Positions 8,468 through 17,909 are shown, numbered from the stretch's first letter. The stretch: DNA of 64,000 nucleotides from Pedobacter sp. KBS0701 (GCF_005938645.2 NZ_CP042171.1:2728001-2792000), one strand, 5' to 3'. Notes: generated from the letters alone by a model not told the origin. Program-made: numbers and translations.

Positions 8468-8582
8468 GACCAAAACCTTTCAGCCCTTTTCAGTTTTATA
8501 GCGTATTAATTGTATAAAAAACTATACATTAATTAAAAAATAATATATTCGCATTTCAAAAATTAAAGAATACATATCTCTA

Positions 8583-9986
8583 ATGGCTAAATTATTAATA
8601 ATTGACGATGAGCGTGCGATAAGGAGTACCTTACGCGAAATTCTGGAATATGAAAATTATGATGTTGAAGATATCGACAATGGTATCGACGGCCTCGAAA
8701 TGATCAAAAAAGGAAATTTCGATTTGGTTCTTTGCGATATCAAGATGAATAAGATGGATGGTATGGAAGTGCTCGAACAGGCACAGCTTATCAAGCCTGA
8801 CCTACCATTTATTATGATATCTGGACATGGAACCGTTGAAACAGCCATCGAAGCCAGTAAAAAAGGAGCCTTCGATTTTATTTCGAAACCACCTGATTTA
8901 AACCGTTTACTGATCACTGTCCGTAATGGTTTAGACCGGGGAAATTTAGTTACGGAAACAAAGGTTTTAAAGCGTAAAGCGAGTAAAACCCGTGAGATTT
9001 TAGGCGAATCTGAAAGCATTTCTAAAATTAAAGAAACCATTGAACGTGTTGCGCCTACCGAAGCCCGCGTATTAATTACTGGTGCAAATGGTAGCGGTAA
9101 AGAATTGGTAGCACGCTGGTTACACGAGAAATCGAACCGTGCAGACAGTCCTTTAATCGAAGTAAACTGTGCTGCTATTCCGTCAGAACTAATCGAAAGT
9201 GAATTGTTTGGTCACGAGAAAGGTTCTTTTACCTCTGCTGTTAAACAACGTATCGGTAAATTTGAACTGGCTAATGGCGGAACTTTATTTTTGGATGAGA
9301 TTGGCGATATGAGCCTCTCTGCCCAGGCAAAAGTTTTGCGAGCTTTGCAAGAGCATAAAATTTCGCGCGTGGGTGGGGAAAAGGAAATTGAAGTAAACGT
9401 TCGTGTTTTAGCCGCAACCAATAAAGATTTATTGAAAGAAATTGAAGATGGTAATTTCCGTATGGACTTGTACCACCGGTTAAATGTGATCAATATTCAT
9501 GTCCCACATTTAACAGAGCGTACAGATGACATTCCTGTTATTGCCCAGAACTTTTTAGAAAATATCTGTAGCGATTATGGAATGCCGGTTAAGAAAATAA
9601 ACGAAGGCGGAATGTCTGCACTACAAGCTTTACCATGGACCGGTAACGTACGTGAGTTACACAATATGATTGAGCGTTTGATTATTTTAAGTGATAAGGT
9701 GATTACAGAAAATGATGTACGTGCATTTGCTAATCCAGGTGGTGGCACGAACATTGGCGCTGCAACCAGTACACAGATTGCAGGTGCTGGCGGATCTAAC
9801 CTGGCTTCCTCTTTCGATTCGTTTAATAATTTTCAGGATTACAAAGATTATGCGGAACGCGAATTCATCAAGTTTAAGTTAGAGAAAAACAATTGGAACG
9901 TGTCAAAAACAGCAGATGAGATTGATATCCAAAGAAGTCACTTATATAGTAAAATTGAAAAGTTCGGCTTGAAAAGAGCGGAATAA
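8583..9986 (+). CDS. Sigma-54-dependent response regulator (NtrC family)
   Basis: 467 aa. Receiver domain about 1-120 with acidic pocket (IIDDE), phospho-acceptor Asp52 and Lys102. AAA+ domain about 135-370 with Walker A GANGSGKE (167-174), GSFTSA (214-219) in place of the usual GAFTGA loop that contacts sigma-54, and Walker B LFLDEIGD. A Ser/Gly-rich linker leads to a Fis-type HTH at the C-terminus (about 425-467, ending RSHLYSKIEKFGLKRAE). The loop variant keeps Phe-Thr, so sigma-54 contact is plausible. No histidine kinase gene is adjacent, so its partner and targets are unknown. Confidence 0.93.
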   Translation: MAKLLIIDDERAIRSTLREILEYENYDVEDIDNGIDGLEMIKKGNFDLVLCDIKMNKMDGMEVLEQAQLIKPDLPFIMISGHGTVETAIEASKKGAFDFISKPPDLNRLLITVRNGLDRGNLVTETKVLKRKASKTREILGESESISKIKETIERVAPTEARVLITGANGSGKELVARWLHEKSNRADSPLIEVNCAAIPSELIESELFGHEKGSFTSAVKQRIGKFELANGGTLFLDEIGDMSLSAQAKVLRALQEHKISRVGGEKEIEVNVRVLAATNKDLLKEIEDGNFRMDLYHRLNVINIHVPHLTERTDDIPVIAQNFLENICSDYGMPVKKINEGGMSALQALPWTGNVRELHNMIERLIILSDKVITENDVRAFANPGGGTNIGAATSTQIAGAGGSNLASSFDSFNNFQDYKDYAEREFIKFKLEKNNWNVSKTADEIDIQRSHLYSKIEKFGLKRAE

Positions 9987-10006
9987 GTTGAACTAATTTA
10001 CAAATC

Positions 10007-10088
10007 GTCATCTCGACTAAAGCGTAGCGAAATGGAGAGATCTATTAAATTATTTGCTAATAGATTTCTCCACTGCGTTCGAAATGAC
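10007..10088. repeat. Palindromic intergenic repeat, copy A
   Basis: About 80 bp imperfect palindrome between two convergent genes. It opens GTCATCTCGACT, contains GGAGAGATCTATTA and AATAGATTTCTCC facing each other, and closes TTCGAAATGAC. A second copy in opposite orientation lies at 38482-38562. It may act as a bidirectional terminator or be a REP-like non-autonomous element. Confidence 0.8.
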
Positions 10089-10109
10089 AATATCATAGGA
10101 TTTAGGGGA

Positions 10110-11900
10110 TCAACCCATGTAATCATTTTGCCTCATCAGCAATGCTCTGTATTTATTAAAAATTGCTGTTTTAGAAACAAAACCCAAATATTGGTTTTGC
10201 GCAGTTAATACGGGTAAAATCCATACATTATCCTGTTCCATTTTCTCCAATACCATTTTCAGATCATCATTTTCTGTAATTGTATTCGGTGCAGGCTGAA
10301 CCAAATGAGAAGCCATTAAATTTCCCTTATCCGGATGATTGATCATCTCATTAAATAGTTCTTCAATATAAATAATCCCTTTAAAATCACCCAGTTCATC
10401 GATAACTGCACAGATATTTTTATGCGATTGCAAAATTTCATTCATTTTTACCGAAATCAAGTCATTCATCTGTAACTGAGGATAGCTTTTTTCAATCAGG
10501 TATTTCAACTTCATCTGATTTAAAACCGTGGTATCTTTGTCCTCATGTGATAACAACTCGCCTTTGTCTGCCAGTGCTTTTGTGTAAATAGAGTGTTTTT
10601 GCGAACTTCGGTTAATGGCGTAAGAAATTGCTGTGGTAATCATCAATGGCACCATTAAAATATATCCACCCGTAATTTCAGCAATCAGAAAAATACCCGT
10701 TAAAGGGGCATGCATAATCGAACCTAAAGCTGCGGCCATACCAGCTACAATAAAATTAGATACGTTTAGTTGTGCTATACCCGATAAATTTACCACATAA
10801 GCAAAGATAAACCCGATTAAACCGCCCATAATTAAACTGGGCGCAAATGTGCCACCATTACCACCAGCACCTAAGGTAACCAGAGTAGCAATCGATTTCA
10901 TAAAAATGGTGACTACCGTAAATAGCACAACCACGGCCGAAATTGAGCTGTAATCAGCAAAAATACTGTTGTTAATTACGGTGTGATAATCGCCTTTTAA
11001 TAATCCTTTTATCGTGATATACCCTTCACCATATAAAGTTGGAAATAGAAATACTAAAGCGCCCAACATTAAACCACCTACAATTACTTTGGTGTAGGGA
11101 TGTTTAATTTTATAGAATAACCCTTTTACCGCGTAATTTGCTTTGGTAAAATAGATGGAGAATAAACCAATAAAACAAGCCAGTATGACATAGTAAAACA
11201 AAGCATTAACTTTCCAGCCTTCAGTAACCAAAAAGAAAAGCTGCTGGGTATAAAATAATCTTGCTACTACAGCTGCCGTTGCCGCCGATAACAGCAGTGG
11301 AATAAATGCGGGGATGGTAAACTCAGGCAATAGAATTTCGATGGCAAAAACAATTCCCGCTACCGGGCTATTAAATGCTCCTGCTATACCAGCTGCTGCT
11401 CCACAAGCCACCAACATGGTAATTTCGCGGTATGATAAACCCAATACACAGCCAAGATTAGAGCCAATGGCTGACCCACTGGTTACAATTGGTGCTTCCA
11501 AACCTGTAGAACCACCAAAACCTACCGTGACTGCTGCGGTTATAATCTGCGAATAAATATTGTGTGCTTCTACCTTACTCGATTTTTTTGAAATGGCATA
11601 AAGTAAAGGGGTTAAACCCGTTTCGAACTTTGTTTTGCGGATAAAGTATTTGATGTACAGCACCGTTAGGAAAATACCGATCATCGGAAAAATAAAATAC
11701 AGGTAGTATTTGTATTTCCAATGCCAATCAGACTGTAGAAATTCTTCGATGTGGTGGGTTAAACTTTTTAAAGCAGCGGCAGCTAATCCGGCCAAAATCC
11801 CGACAATTACAGCAAGGATAACTAAGAAATTACGGTTTGATATTTTAGATTTCCGGTACTGGTTAATCTTATCAAGGTAATTTACAAATCTGATGTACAT
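10110..11900 (-). CDS. ClC-family chloride channel/transporter with CBS domains
   Basis: 596 aa from the chosen start. I prefer the ATG at 11900 (MYIRFVNYLDKINQYRKS) because the 16 residues before it, from 11948, form a separate hydrophobic run not expected ahead of the cytosolic helix. About ten membrane helices follow. ClC signatures are GSTGLEAPIVTSG (with the gating Glu in GLEAP) and GAGGNGGTFAPSLIMGG. Residues from about 450 form a cytosolic pair of CBS domains, ending in VSKTAIFNKYRALL. The presence of the gating glutamate allows either a channel or a proton-coupled exchanger. No obvious operon partner; the pseudouridine synthase gene is upstream on the same strand. Confidence 0.92.
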   Translation of the reverse strand: MYIRFVNYLDKINQYRKSKISNRNFLVILAVIVGILAGLAAAALKSLTHHIEEFLQSDWHWKYKYYLYFIFPMIGIFLTVLYIKYFIRKTKFETGLTPLLYAISKKSSKVEAHNIYSQIITAAVTVGFGGSTGLEAPIVTSGSAIGSNLGCVLGLSYREITMLVACGAAAGIAGAFNSPVAGIVFAIEILLPEFTIPAFIPLLLSAATAAVVARLFYTQQLFFLVTEGWKVNALFYYVILACFIGLFSIYFTKANYAVKGLFYKIKHPYTKVIVGGLMLGALVFLFPTLYGEGYITIKGLLKGDYHTVINNSIFADYSSISAVVVLFTVVTIFMKSIATLVTLGAGGNGGTFAPSLIMGGLIGFIFAYVVNLSGIAQLNVSNFIVAGMAAALGSIMHAPLTGIFLIAEITGGYILMVPLMITTAISYAINRSSQKHSIYTKALADKGELLSHEDKDTTVLNQMKLKYLIEKSYPQLQMNDLISVKMNEILQSHKNICAVIDELGDFKGIIYIEELFNEMINHPDKGNLMASHLVQPAPNTITENDDLKMVLEKMEQDNVWILPVLTAQNQYLGFVSKTAIFNKYRALLMRQNDYMG

Positions 11901-11975
11901 TCTATTGTTTTTTAAATAGAGGGCGATGCCCAAAAGTAACAAAAACAAAGGGAGAAGCCAATTTAAAGGCTTATT

Positions 11976-12698
11976 TTATGCATCAAATTTGTCCAATAAT
12001 TTAATTAATGTTGCAAAATCTTTTGGGTATGGTGCATCGATCACAATATCCTGATCGTTAAGTCCTTTAAAAACCAAATGGCGGGCATGTAAAGCAAAAC
12101 GTTTCATGATTGGTTGCTCCTCTTCACCCTTGGTTAATTTATACCCCCTTTTAATCGAAGAAAGAAAAACCGGTTTACCTTTATACATATCATCACCCAC
12201 AATAGCCGCCCTTTGCGTAGCCAGGTGAATACGGATCTGGTGCATGCGGCCTGTTATTGGCTTACATTCCACCAAAGTATAGTGTTTGTAGTATTTTAAT
12301 GAGTCGAAAATAGTCTCTGCTCTTTTACCTTCCGCCCTGTCAATAGTTACGTTTTTATTGCCGTCGTTTAAAATAGGCAAGTCAACCGTAAGCTGGTCAA
12401 AAATTACATGTCCATCTACTACCGCATGATAAGTTTTATTCACCTTTCTTCTTTCAAACTGCATAGAAGCATGGCGGTAACCTTCAGGATTTTTAGCAAT
12501 AATTAAAGCGCCAGAAGTTTCTTTATCCAAACGGTGACAAACCTGTGCATCATCACTGTATTGTTTAGCTAAGCGTAATACATTGGTTTCTCCCGATCCA
12601 CCACGCTCATCAAGCGAGGCTAAAAATGGAGGTTTATTGATCACAATAAAATCGTTGTCTTCGAAAAGAATAAGGTCTTTAAAATTTGGAAATTTCAA
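11976..12698 (-). CDS. RluA-family RNA pseudouridine synthase
   Basis: 240 aa. The RluA signature CHRLDKETSGALIIAKN (about residues 55-71) contains the catalytic Asp. TGRMHQIRIHLA is the second conserved RNA-binding block. No N-terminal S4 domain is present, so it belongs with the short single-domain members (RluA/RluC/TruC-like). The target, 23S rRNA or tRNA, cannot be read from sequence. The start MKFPNFKDLILFEDNDFIVINKPP is well placed. Confidence 0.9.
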   Translation of the reverse strand: MKFPNFKDLILFEDNDFIVINKPPFLASLDERGGSGETNVLRLAKQYSDDAQVCHRLDKETSGALIIAKNPEGYRHASMQFERRKVNKTYHAVVDGHVIFDQLTVDLPILNDGNKNVTIDRAEGKRAETIFDSLKYYKHYTLVECKPITGRMHQIRIHLATQRAAIVGDDMYKGKPVFLSSIKRGYKLTKGEEEQPIMKRFALHARHLVFKGLNDQDIVIDAPYPKDFATLIKLLDKFDA

Positions 12699-12758
12699 AC
12701 TGTGCTGTAATTAATGAAGCGCAAAAATACGATTTTATTTTTATTGGTTGCGGAATTA

Positions 12759-12919
12759 ACCACAGATAAAATGGATGAACACAGATAACAAGATAAAGAA
12801 AACGGCAAGAACTTATGAGGCTGTCTTCCTGAACTTGGTTCAGGATCTATTAACAGGCATAAAAAAACACAGATTAATCATCAGAAGAAAATCTGTGTTA
12901 ACCTGTGTCTATCTGTGGT
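12759..12919. repeat. Intergenic inverted repeat of the ACCACAGAT type
   Basis: ACCACAGAT at 12759 faces ATCTGTGGT at 12919, and further CACAGAT/ATCTGTG pairs lie inside. The inner pair makes the terminator at 12861-12899. Elements of this look are scattered in Bacteroidota intergenic regions; I infer a mobile REP-like origin. Confidence 0.55.
12861..12899 (-). terminator. Intrinsic terminator after the OmpR-type regulator
   Basis: On the minus strand AACACAGATT pairs with AATCTGTGTT across a 14-nt loop and is followed by seven T. It lies about 30 bp after the stop of the response regulator gene. Confidence 0.7.
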
Positions 12920-12930
12920 AAAAATAATTT

Positions 12931-13620
12931 TTATGATAGTTCAAACTTATATCCTACCCCTTTTACGGTTGAAACGTAAGTTTCTCCTAATTTTTCTCTT
13001 AATTTACGGATGTGCACATCAATGGTTCTATTGGTTACCACTACCGAGTCTTCCCAGATATTTTTCAGGATCGATTCGCGTGTATATACTTTTCCTGGTT
13101 TTGAAGCCAGTAAATACAATAGCTCAAATTCTTTTTTAGCCAGTACTACTTTGTTACCACCTTGAAAAACCAGATAAGCTTCACGATCGATTACTAAATC
13201 GCCAATTTCCAATTTGTTTTCAGATACTTCTTCAGTCCCTGTATTTCTTCTTAATATCGCGTTAATGCGGCTAACCAGGGCACGTGGTTTAATCGGTTTT
13301 GCGATATAATCATCGGCACCAACATTAAAACCTGCTATTTCAGAATATTCTTCACTTCTGGCGGTCAGGAAAACCATAAAAGTGTTCTTAAATTCAGGAA
13401 TTGCGCGCATTAAACGGCAAGCCTCAATCCCATCCATTTTAGGCATCATAATATCCAGGATAATTAAATCCGGATGAACCTTTTTCGCAACAGTAATTCC
13501 TTCCTGGCCATTGGTAGCTGTGAAAACCTGATAACCCTCTTTTTTTAGGTTATATTCAATAAGTTCCAGAATATCTGGTTCATCATCAACAATTAATATT
13601 TTCTGACCTGCGTTGTTCAT
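12931..13620 (-). CDS. OmpR/PhoB-family response regulator
   Basis: 229 aa from MNNAGQKILIVDDEPD; the frame is open further upstream but the TACTTTCG promoter-like box at 13637-13644 falls there, so the ATG at 13620 is preferred. The receiver has DDE, phospho-Asp in LIILDIMMPKMDG and Lys in DDYIAKPI. The C-terminal winged helix (about 130-229) carries ESILKNIWEDSVVVTNRTIDVHIRKLREKLG. This arrangement is that of PhoB/PhoP-type regulators in Bacteroidota. No histidine kinase lies next to it. Confidence 0.93.
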   Translation of the reverse strand: MNNAGQKILIVDDEPDILELIEYNLKKEGYQVFTATNGQEGITVAKKVHPDLIILDIMMPKMDGIEACRLMRAIPEFKNTFMVFLTARSEEYSEIAGFNVGADDYIAKPIKPRALVSRINAILRRNTGTEEVSENKLEIGDLVIDREAYLVFQGGNKVVLAKKEFELLYLLASKPGKVYTRESILKNIWEDSVVVTNRTIDVHIRKLREKLGETYVSTVKGVGYKFELS

Positions 13621-13636
13621 AGTTAAATATTTGTTA

Positions 13637-13644
13637 CGAAAGTA
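13637..13644 (-). promoter_or_regulatory. Putative -7 box for the OmpR-type regulator
   Basis: TACTTTCG on the minus strand, one base off TAnnTTTG, 17 nt before the start codon at 13620. No good -33 box was found. Confidence 0.35.
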
Positions 13645-13723
13645 GTGTCTATGATGCAATATTTAGTTAAGCCTAAGTTAAGAAATTGTTAATTACTTAA
13701 ATTAGTTTAACATGGAATTTGTT

Positions 13724-14836
13724 TTAACGTAACGTTTTGGCTAAAAATGCTTCTAATTCATCACCACGCAGGTTTTTAGCTATAATTTTTCCCGATGGAT
13801 CAACGAGATAAGAAGTCGGGATAGCCTGTACCTGATATTTTTTTACCGTTTCGCCATTAAAATCTTTTAACTCAGAAACGTGCGTCCAGGTTAATCCGTC
13901 TGCTTTTACCGCACCTAACCATGCTGCTTTGTCAGTATCTAATGAAATACCAATGATATCGAAATTTTTGCTTTTATATTTATTGTAAACCTTAACTACG
14001 TTAGGGTTCTCCTGGCGGCATGGCTGGCACCAGGATGCCCAAAAATCGATCAGCACATATTTTCCTTTATAATCTGATAAACTTACTGGTTTGTTATCTG
14101 CAGTACTAATTGTAAATGCAGGTGCAACCTGCCCCACCTGAACCGCCTTTAAAAGCGCCATCTGTTTTACAAAAGCATCAACAGTAGCATTGCCTTTAAT
14201 TTCTTCTTTAACCTCATCAGCAAACTGTACAAGCTCTGCTTCAAATTCTTGCGGACTCAAAGTATTCATAGCATAGAAACTGGCGAGTGTACCTTTATTG
14301 TCTTTAGCAAATTTTATAATCTGTGTGTTCAATTGATTGATGTACGACTCGTACTGAGGTTTCATCGATTCTAGCACAGCTGCCCTGTTTTGAGGTTGTG
14401 TTGCCACTTTTGCTTCAAAATCTGCCTGTAGTTTTTCTACCTGTTTGGCAAAATTATTTCTAATGGCATTTAGTTCTGATAATTTTTCTACCTCATTTGC
14501 ACCTGAAATTTTATAAGCCATGGTTTTATCGGCCAAATCAGCAGCTAATTTAATTTCATCGCCATTTTTTGCAATTAACATAAACTCATGGTTACCTACT
14601 GATACCCTAAAGAAATCAACAGATGGAGTTTTACGGATAAATTTAAATTCACCTTTTTCTGATAAATTAGTTGAATCGATTGCAACCATATTGCTATTTT
14701 GCATGCCGTATAAAAATACTTTCTTTTCCTTGCCCGGATTTTGGAAAGTTCCGTCAATGGTAAAGCTATCTTTTGGTTCACATGCTGTGAAAGCAATCGC
14801 GATCAGCATGATCAGGCTCAATTGTTTTAGTCTCAT
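13724..14836 (-). CDS. TlpA-like thiol-disulfide oxidoreductase with DUF4369-like N-terminus
   Basis: 370 aa. Signal peptide with lipobox-like LIAIAFTAC at about residue 19. Residues about 25-110 look like the DUF4369 domain typical of Bacteroidota TlpA proteins. A helical middle (about 115-230) with KLSELNAIRNNFAKQVEKL precedes a thioredoxin fold with active site WASWCQPCRQE (about 265-275) and cis-Pro loop AIPTSYLVD. It would reduce or isomerise disulfides in the periplasm. The ATG overlaps the gatB stop in TAATG, so the two are translationally coupled, although no functional link to tRNA amidation is known. Confidence 0.9.
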   Translation of the reverse strand: MRLKQLSLIMLIAIAFTACEPKDSFTIDGTFQNPGKEKKVFLYGMQNSNMVAIDSTNLSEKGEFKFIRKTPSVDFFRVSVGNHEFMLIAKNGDEIKLAADLADKTMAYKISGANEVEKLSELNAIRNNFAKQVEKLQADFEAKVATQPQNRAAVLESMKPQYESYINQLNTQIIKFAKDNKGTLASFYAMNTLSPQEFEAELVQFADEVKEEIKGNATVDAFVKQMALLKAVQVGQVAPAFTISTADNKPVSLSDYKGKYVLIDFWASWCQPCRQENPNVVKVYNKYKSKNFDIIGISLDTDKAAWLGAVKADGLTWTHVSELKDFNGETVKKYQVQAIPTSYLVDPSGKIIAKNLRGDELEAFLAKTLR

Positions 14837-16299
14837 TATTTCAGTTTTTCAAGTATTAATTCATTTAATTTTTTAGCATCGGCTTTTCCTTTGGCTAGTT
14901 TCATTACCTCGCCAACAAACAAACCTAAAACGCCCTTTTTACCTTTCTTGTACGCTTCTACCTGTTGAGTGTATTTACTTAACACTTCATCAATAAAACC
15001 ACTTAATTCATCTCCATTTTCGGAAATAAGCAAGTTTAATGATTGCGCTAAGTGTTTCACGTTTGCATTTTCCACCGATTCAACAGCTGGCAATAATTGT
15101 TGAATAGCAATCTGTTGAGTAATTTTTTTATCATCAACTAAATTAATTGCCTCAGCCAACTGTTCAGGTTTTACTTTAAAGTCGGTAATGCCAATCCCTT
15201 TTTCATTTAAAACAGCCCTTATCGGACCGATTAACCAATTGATCAGGCTTTTTTTATTGTTTACAACCGGTTTGGCTGTATTAAAATAAACCAGAAGATC
15301 TAAATCTTCAGCAAAAAGTGCCGCATCGGCTTTACTGATTCCAAATTCGGCAATCATTTGCTCCGAAATTTCGTTTGGCAAAGCAGGCATCAATGATTTA
15401 ATTTCTGCCAACCAATCATCTGAAATATAAATAGGCTGTAAATCAGGATCAGAAAAATAACGGTAATCATTGGCTTCTTCTTTGGTACGCATTGGAGAAG
15501 TAGTCCCTTTATCAGCATCAAAATTCAAAGTACTCTGAATAATCCTTCCACCATTGCTAATCACTTCTACCTGGCGGCCAAATTCAAAATCCATTGCTCT
15601 ACGTACGTTACGCATCGAGTTTAGGTTTTTTACTTCGCAACGGGTTCCAAATTCAGTAGTGCCCTGCGGACGTATAGAAATATTGGCATCGCAACGCAAA
15701 CTACCTTCTTCCATATTACCGTCACTTACATTTAAATGCCTTACCAGTTTCCTGATTTCACTCAGCAATACAGAAGCTTCTTCCGAACTGCGAATATCTG
15801 GCTCGGTTACGATCTCTATCAAAGGCACGCCGGCACGGTTTAAATCAACCAGCGAATAGTTATCATCCTGATCGTGGATACTTTTTCCAGCGTCCTCTTC
15901 CAAATGAATGCGGTTAATTCCGACTTTCTTCTTAGTACCATCAGCAAGCTGAAGCTCCAAAAAGCCATTTACACAGATTGGTTGATTATCCTGCGTAATC
16001 TGATATCCTTTTGGCAAATCGGCGTAGAAATAGTTTTTCCGGTCGAAATGGTTAATCTGGTTAATAGTACAGTTTAAAGCTAAACCAATACGGATAGCTT
16101 TTGCGACTACTTCTTTGTTTAATTTAGGTAAGGCCCCAGGCAATGCCAACGAAACCGTAGATATATTTTGATTAGGTAAAGCCCCAAACGATGCGCTATC
16201 AGCAGAAAATATTTTCGTATTTGTATTTAACTGAACGTGGATTTCTAATCCTGAAACGAGTTCGAAAACAGTCTGGGGGCTTGTTTCTTGTAAAGGCAT
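14836..16299 (-). CDS. gatB: Aspartyl/glutamyl-tRNA amidotransferase subunit B
   Basis: 487 aa. Subunit of the GatCAB complex that converts misacylated Glu-tRNA(Gln) and Asp-tRNA(Asn). Conserved blocks are FELVSGLEIHVQLNT, LPKGYQITQDNQPIC, VDLNRAGVPLIEIVTEPD and EGSLRCDANISIRP, followed by the C-terminal YqeY-like helical domain (about 340-487) that binds tRNA, ending with LFVGEVMKLAKGKADAKKLNELI. Length agrees with the family. gatA and gatC are not in the window. Confidence 0.97.
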   Translation of the reverse strand: MPLQETSPQTVFELVSGLEIHVQLNTNTKIFSADSASFGALPNQNISTVSLALPGALPKLNKEVVAKAIRIGLALNCTINQINHFDRKNYFYADLPKGYQITQDNQPICVNGFLELQLADGTKKKVGINRIHLEEDAGKSIHDQDDNYSLVDLNRAGVPLIEIVTEPDIRSSEEASVLLSEIRKLVRHLNVSDGNMEEGSLRCDANISIRPQGTTEFGTRCEVKNLNSMRNVRRAMDFEFGRQVEVISNGGRIIQSTLNFDADKGTTSPMRTKEEANDYRYFSDPDLQPIYISDDWLAEIKSLMPALPNEISEQMIAEFGISKADAALFAEDLDLLVYFNTAKPVVNNKKSLINWLIGPIRAVLNEKGIGITDFKVKPEQLAEAINLVDDKKITQQIAIQQLLPAVESVENANVKHLAQSLNLLISENGDELSGFIDEVLSKYTQQVEAYKKGKKGVLGLFVGEVMKLAKGKADAKKLNELILEKLK

Positions 16300-16410
16300 T
16301 TAAAGCTTCTTATTGTTATAAGTTTTATTAACCAAAGGTTACAGTTCGATACAGATTTGATCTATGGTTAAGTATTAATGTGTCAAATATAGTTATTATT
16401 TAGTCTTTCG

Positions 16411-17598
16411 TTAAAAAAGGCTTGACGGAGAAATTTTTAAAAACTCTTGCCATGGCAATCCTCCGGCTCCCACTAAAAGTATTTTATCTGGCTTATACAT
16501 TTTGCTAAAGGCATCCATGCCGGAAGTGCCTGTAACCAATCCTGTACTTTTAACTTCTATGCCGATTACTTTACCACGTTTTTCTAAGATGAAATCTACT
16601 TCATCATTTCTGTGCCGCCAATAAAATACTTTGTAACCTTCTACAAAAGAAGAATTTAACAGATGTGCTCCTATTGAGGATTCGACCATTCTTCCCCATT
16701 CAGCTGGTTTTTTCATTATTTCCTCAAAAAGCTCATTTCGCTGAGCACTCACCAAAGCATTATTATGCACCTGGAATTTAGGGCTTGATGAACGTTTACG
16801 GATCACATCAGCCGCAAATTTTTCGATGCCCCCCAGTAAACCTGCAGTATCCAGTAACTGTAAATAGTGCGACAATGTTGTCGTATTGCCAGCATCAGAA
16901 AGCTGCCCCAGTATTTTAGTAAACGATAATATCTGACTTGAATATAGGCAGCCCAACTCAAATAAACGTTTCATCAATGCGGGTTTATCAACGCGCGTAA
17001 GCATTAAAATATCTTTAGAAATGCTGGTTTCTATCAAAGCATTTGAGACATAGTTTTTCCAGCGCAATTCATCTTTAATTAAAACTGCTGAACCGGGATA
17101 GCCTCCAAACCATACATATTCTTCGGCGGTGAAGCCAAAAGCATTTTCCATTTCTGCAAAGCCCCAATGTCCTAGATAAGTTAATTCGAAACGACCGGCA
17201 AGCGACTCGGTAAGCCCCTGTTGAATGAGCAGTCTGGAAGATCCCAATAAAATTACTTTTAAGTTTACTCCATTTCGCATGTCTTCATCCCATAAGCGCT
17301 TCACAATTTCACTCCAGTTGTCAATCTTCTGAATTTCATCAATAACAAGAAGATATTCATTAACTCCAGGTTCTTTTAATAGTTCTCTGGTATTAAACCA
17401 AATCAACTCTATCCAGGTTCTATCTGAAGCAGCAACAGCATCTGCAGATTCGAATATGCAAGGCGTATCAATTTCTTTGATCAATTGACTGATCAAGGTT
17501 GTTTTGCCTATTTGCCTGGGGCCAACAAGCACCTGAATAAACCTTTTTGGTTCATTCATAACAGCTACAAGCTTTTGTAAATGAGACCTTTGGAACAT
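16411..17598 (-). CDS. AAA+ ATPase with C-terminal DUF4143
   Basis: 395 aa from the ATG at 17598; a TTG six codons earlier is unlikely because it lies inside a palindrome. The ATPase domain has Walker A GPRQIGKTT (about residues 24-32) and Walker B LLVIDEIQKI. The C-terminal part (about 190-395) matches the DUF4143 type: VHNNALVSAQ, then VESSIGAHLLN, then FYWRHRNDEVDFILEKRGKVIGIEVKS, which has the spacing of a PD-(D/E)xK nuclease-like fold. The family is common and patchily distributed in Bacteroidota, with no firm function. TTTACTCA-N6-TGAGTAAA palindromes begin 10 bp upstream, unlike neighbouring genes, which suggests its own regulator and possible horizontal arrival. Confidence 0.88.
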   Translation of the reverse strand: MFQRSHLQKLVAVMNEPKRFIQVLVGPRQIGKTTLISQLIKEIDTPCIFESADAVAASDRTWIELIWFNTRELLKEPGVNEYLLVIDEIQKIDNWSEIVKRLWDEDMRNGVNLKVILLGSSRLLIQQGLTESLAGRFELTYLGHWGFAEMENAFGFTAEEYVWFGGYPGSAVLIKDELRWKNYVSNALIETSISKDILMLTRVDKPALMKRLFELGCLYSSQILSFTKILGQLSDAGNTTTLSHYLQLLDTAGLLGGIEKFAADVIRKRSSSPKFQVHNNALVSAQRNELFEEIMKKPAEWGRMVESSIGAHLLNSSFVEGYKVFYWRHRNDEVDFILEKRGKVIGIEVKSTGLVTGTSGMDAFSKMYKPDKILLVGAGGLPWQEFLKISPSSLF

Positions 17599-17607
17599 AC
17601 ACAACAA

Positions 17608-17629
17608 TTTACTCAATAAACTGAGTAAA
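17608..17629. promoter_or_regulatory. 22-bp palindrome, operator-like site 1 (AAA+ gene)
   Basis: TTTACTCA-ATAAAC-TGAGTAAA, 8-bp arms with a 6-bp spacer, starting 10 bp before the ATG of the ATPase gene. A degenerate third half-site, TTTACTCAATACATAAAG, follows directly at 17630-17647. The position at the promoter or 5' end fits a repressor site. Confidence 0.6.
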
Positions 17630-17772
17630 TTTACTCAATACATAAAGTAATTGCAAATCTTAATGTTGCAATTCTGATAATTAAAGATTTAATAGAAGAT
17701 ACTATCAATTTGATTAACTAAAAATTATTACATAAAGCACTAAATATAAATTAGTTATAGGGATTTTAACAA

Positions 17773-17794
17773 TTTACTCAATACATTGAGTAAA
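17773..17794. promoter_or_regulatory. 22-bp palindrome, operator-like site 2
   Basis: TTTACTCA-ATACAT-TGAGTAAA, same arms and spacer length as site 1; here ten base pairs match because the spacer edges also pair. A shorter relative, TTACTCAGTAA, follows at 17796-17806. The 311-bp gap around it (17599-17909) holds no gene that I can support; it is AT-rich and lies between divergent transcription units. Confidence 0.6.
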
Positions 17795-17909
17795 ATTACT
17801 CAGTAAAATTTAATAGTTAAAAAAATGTTAAAGAGGATTCTGTAATTAAACTACCGCCAGGTGCTGTAGTCTATCTAATCAAACACAAAAGAAACCTTAA
17901 TTAAAATTT

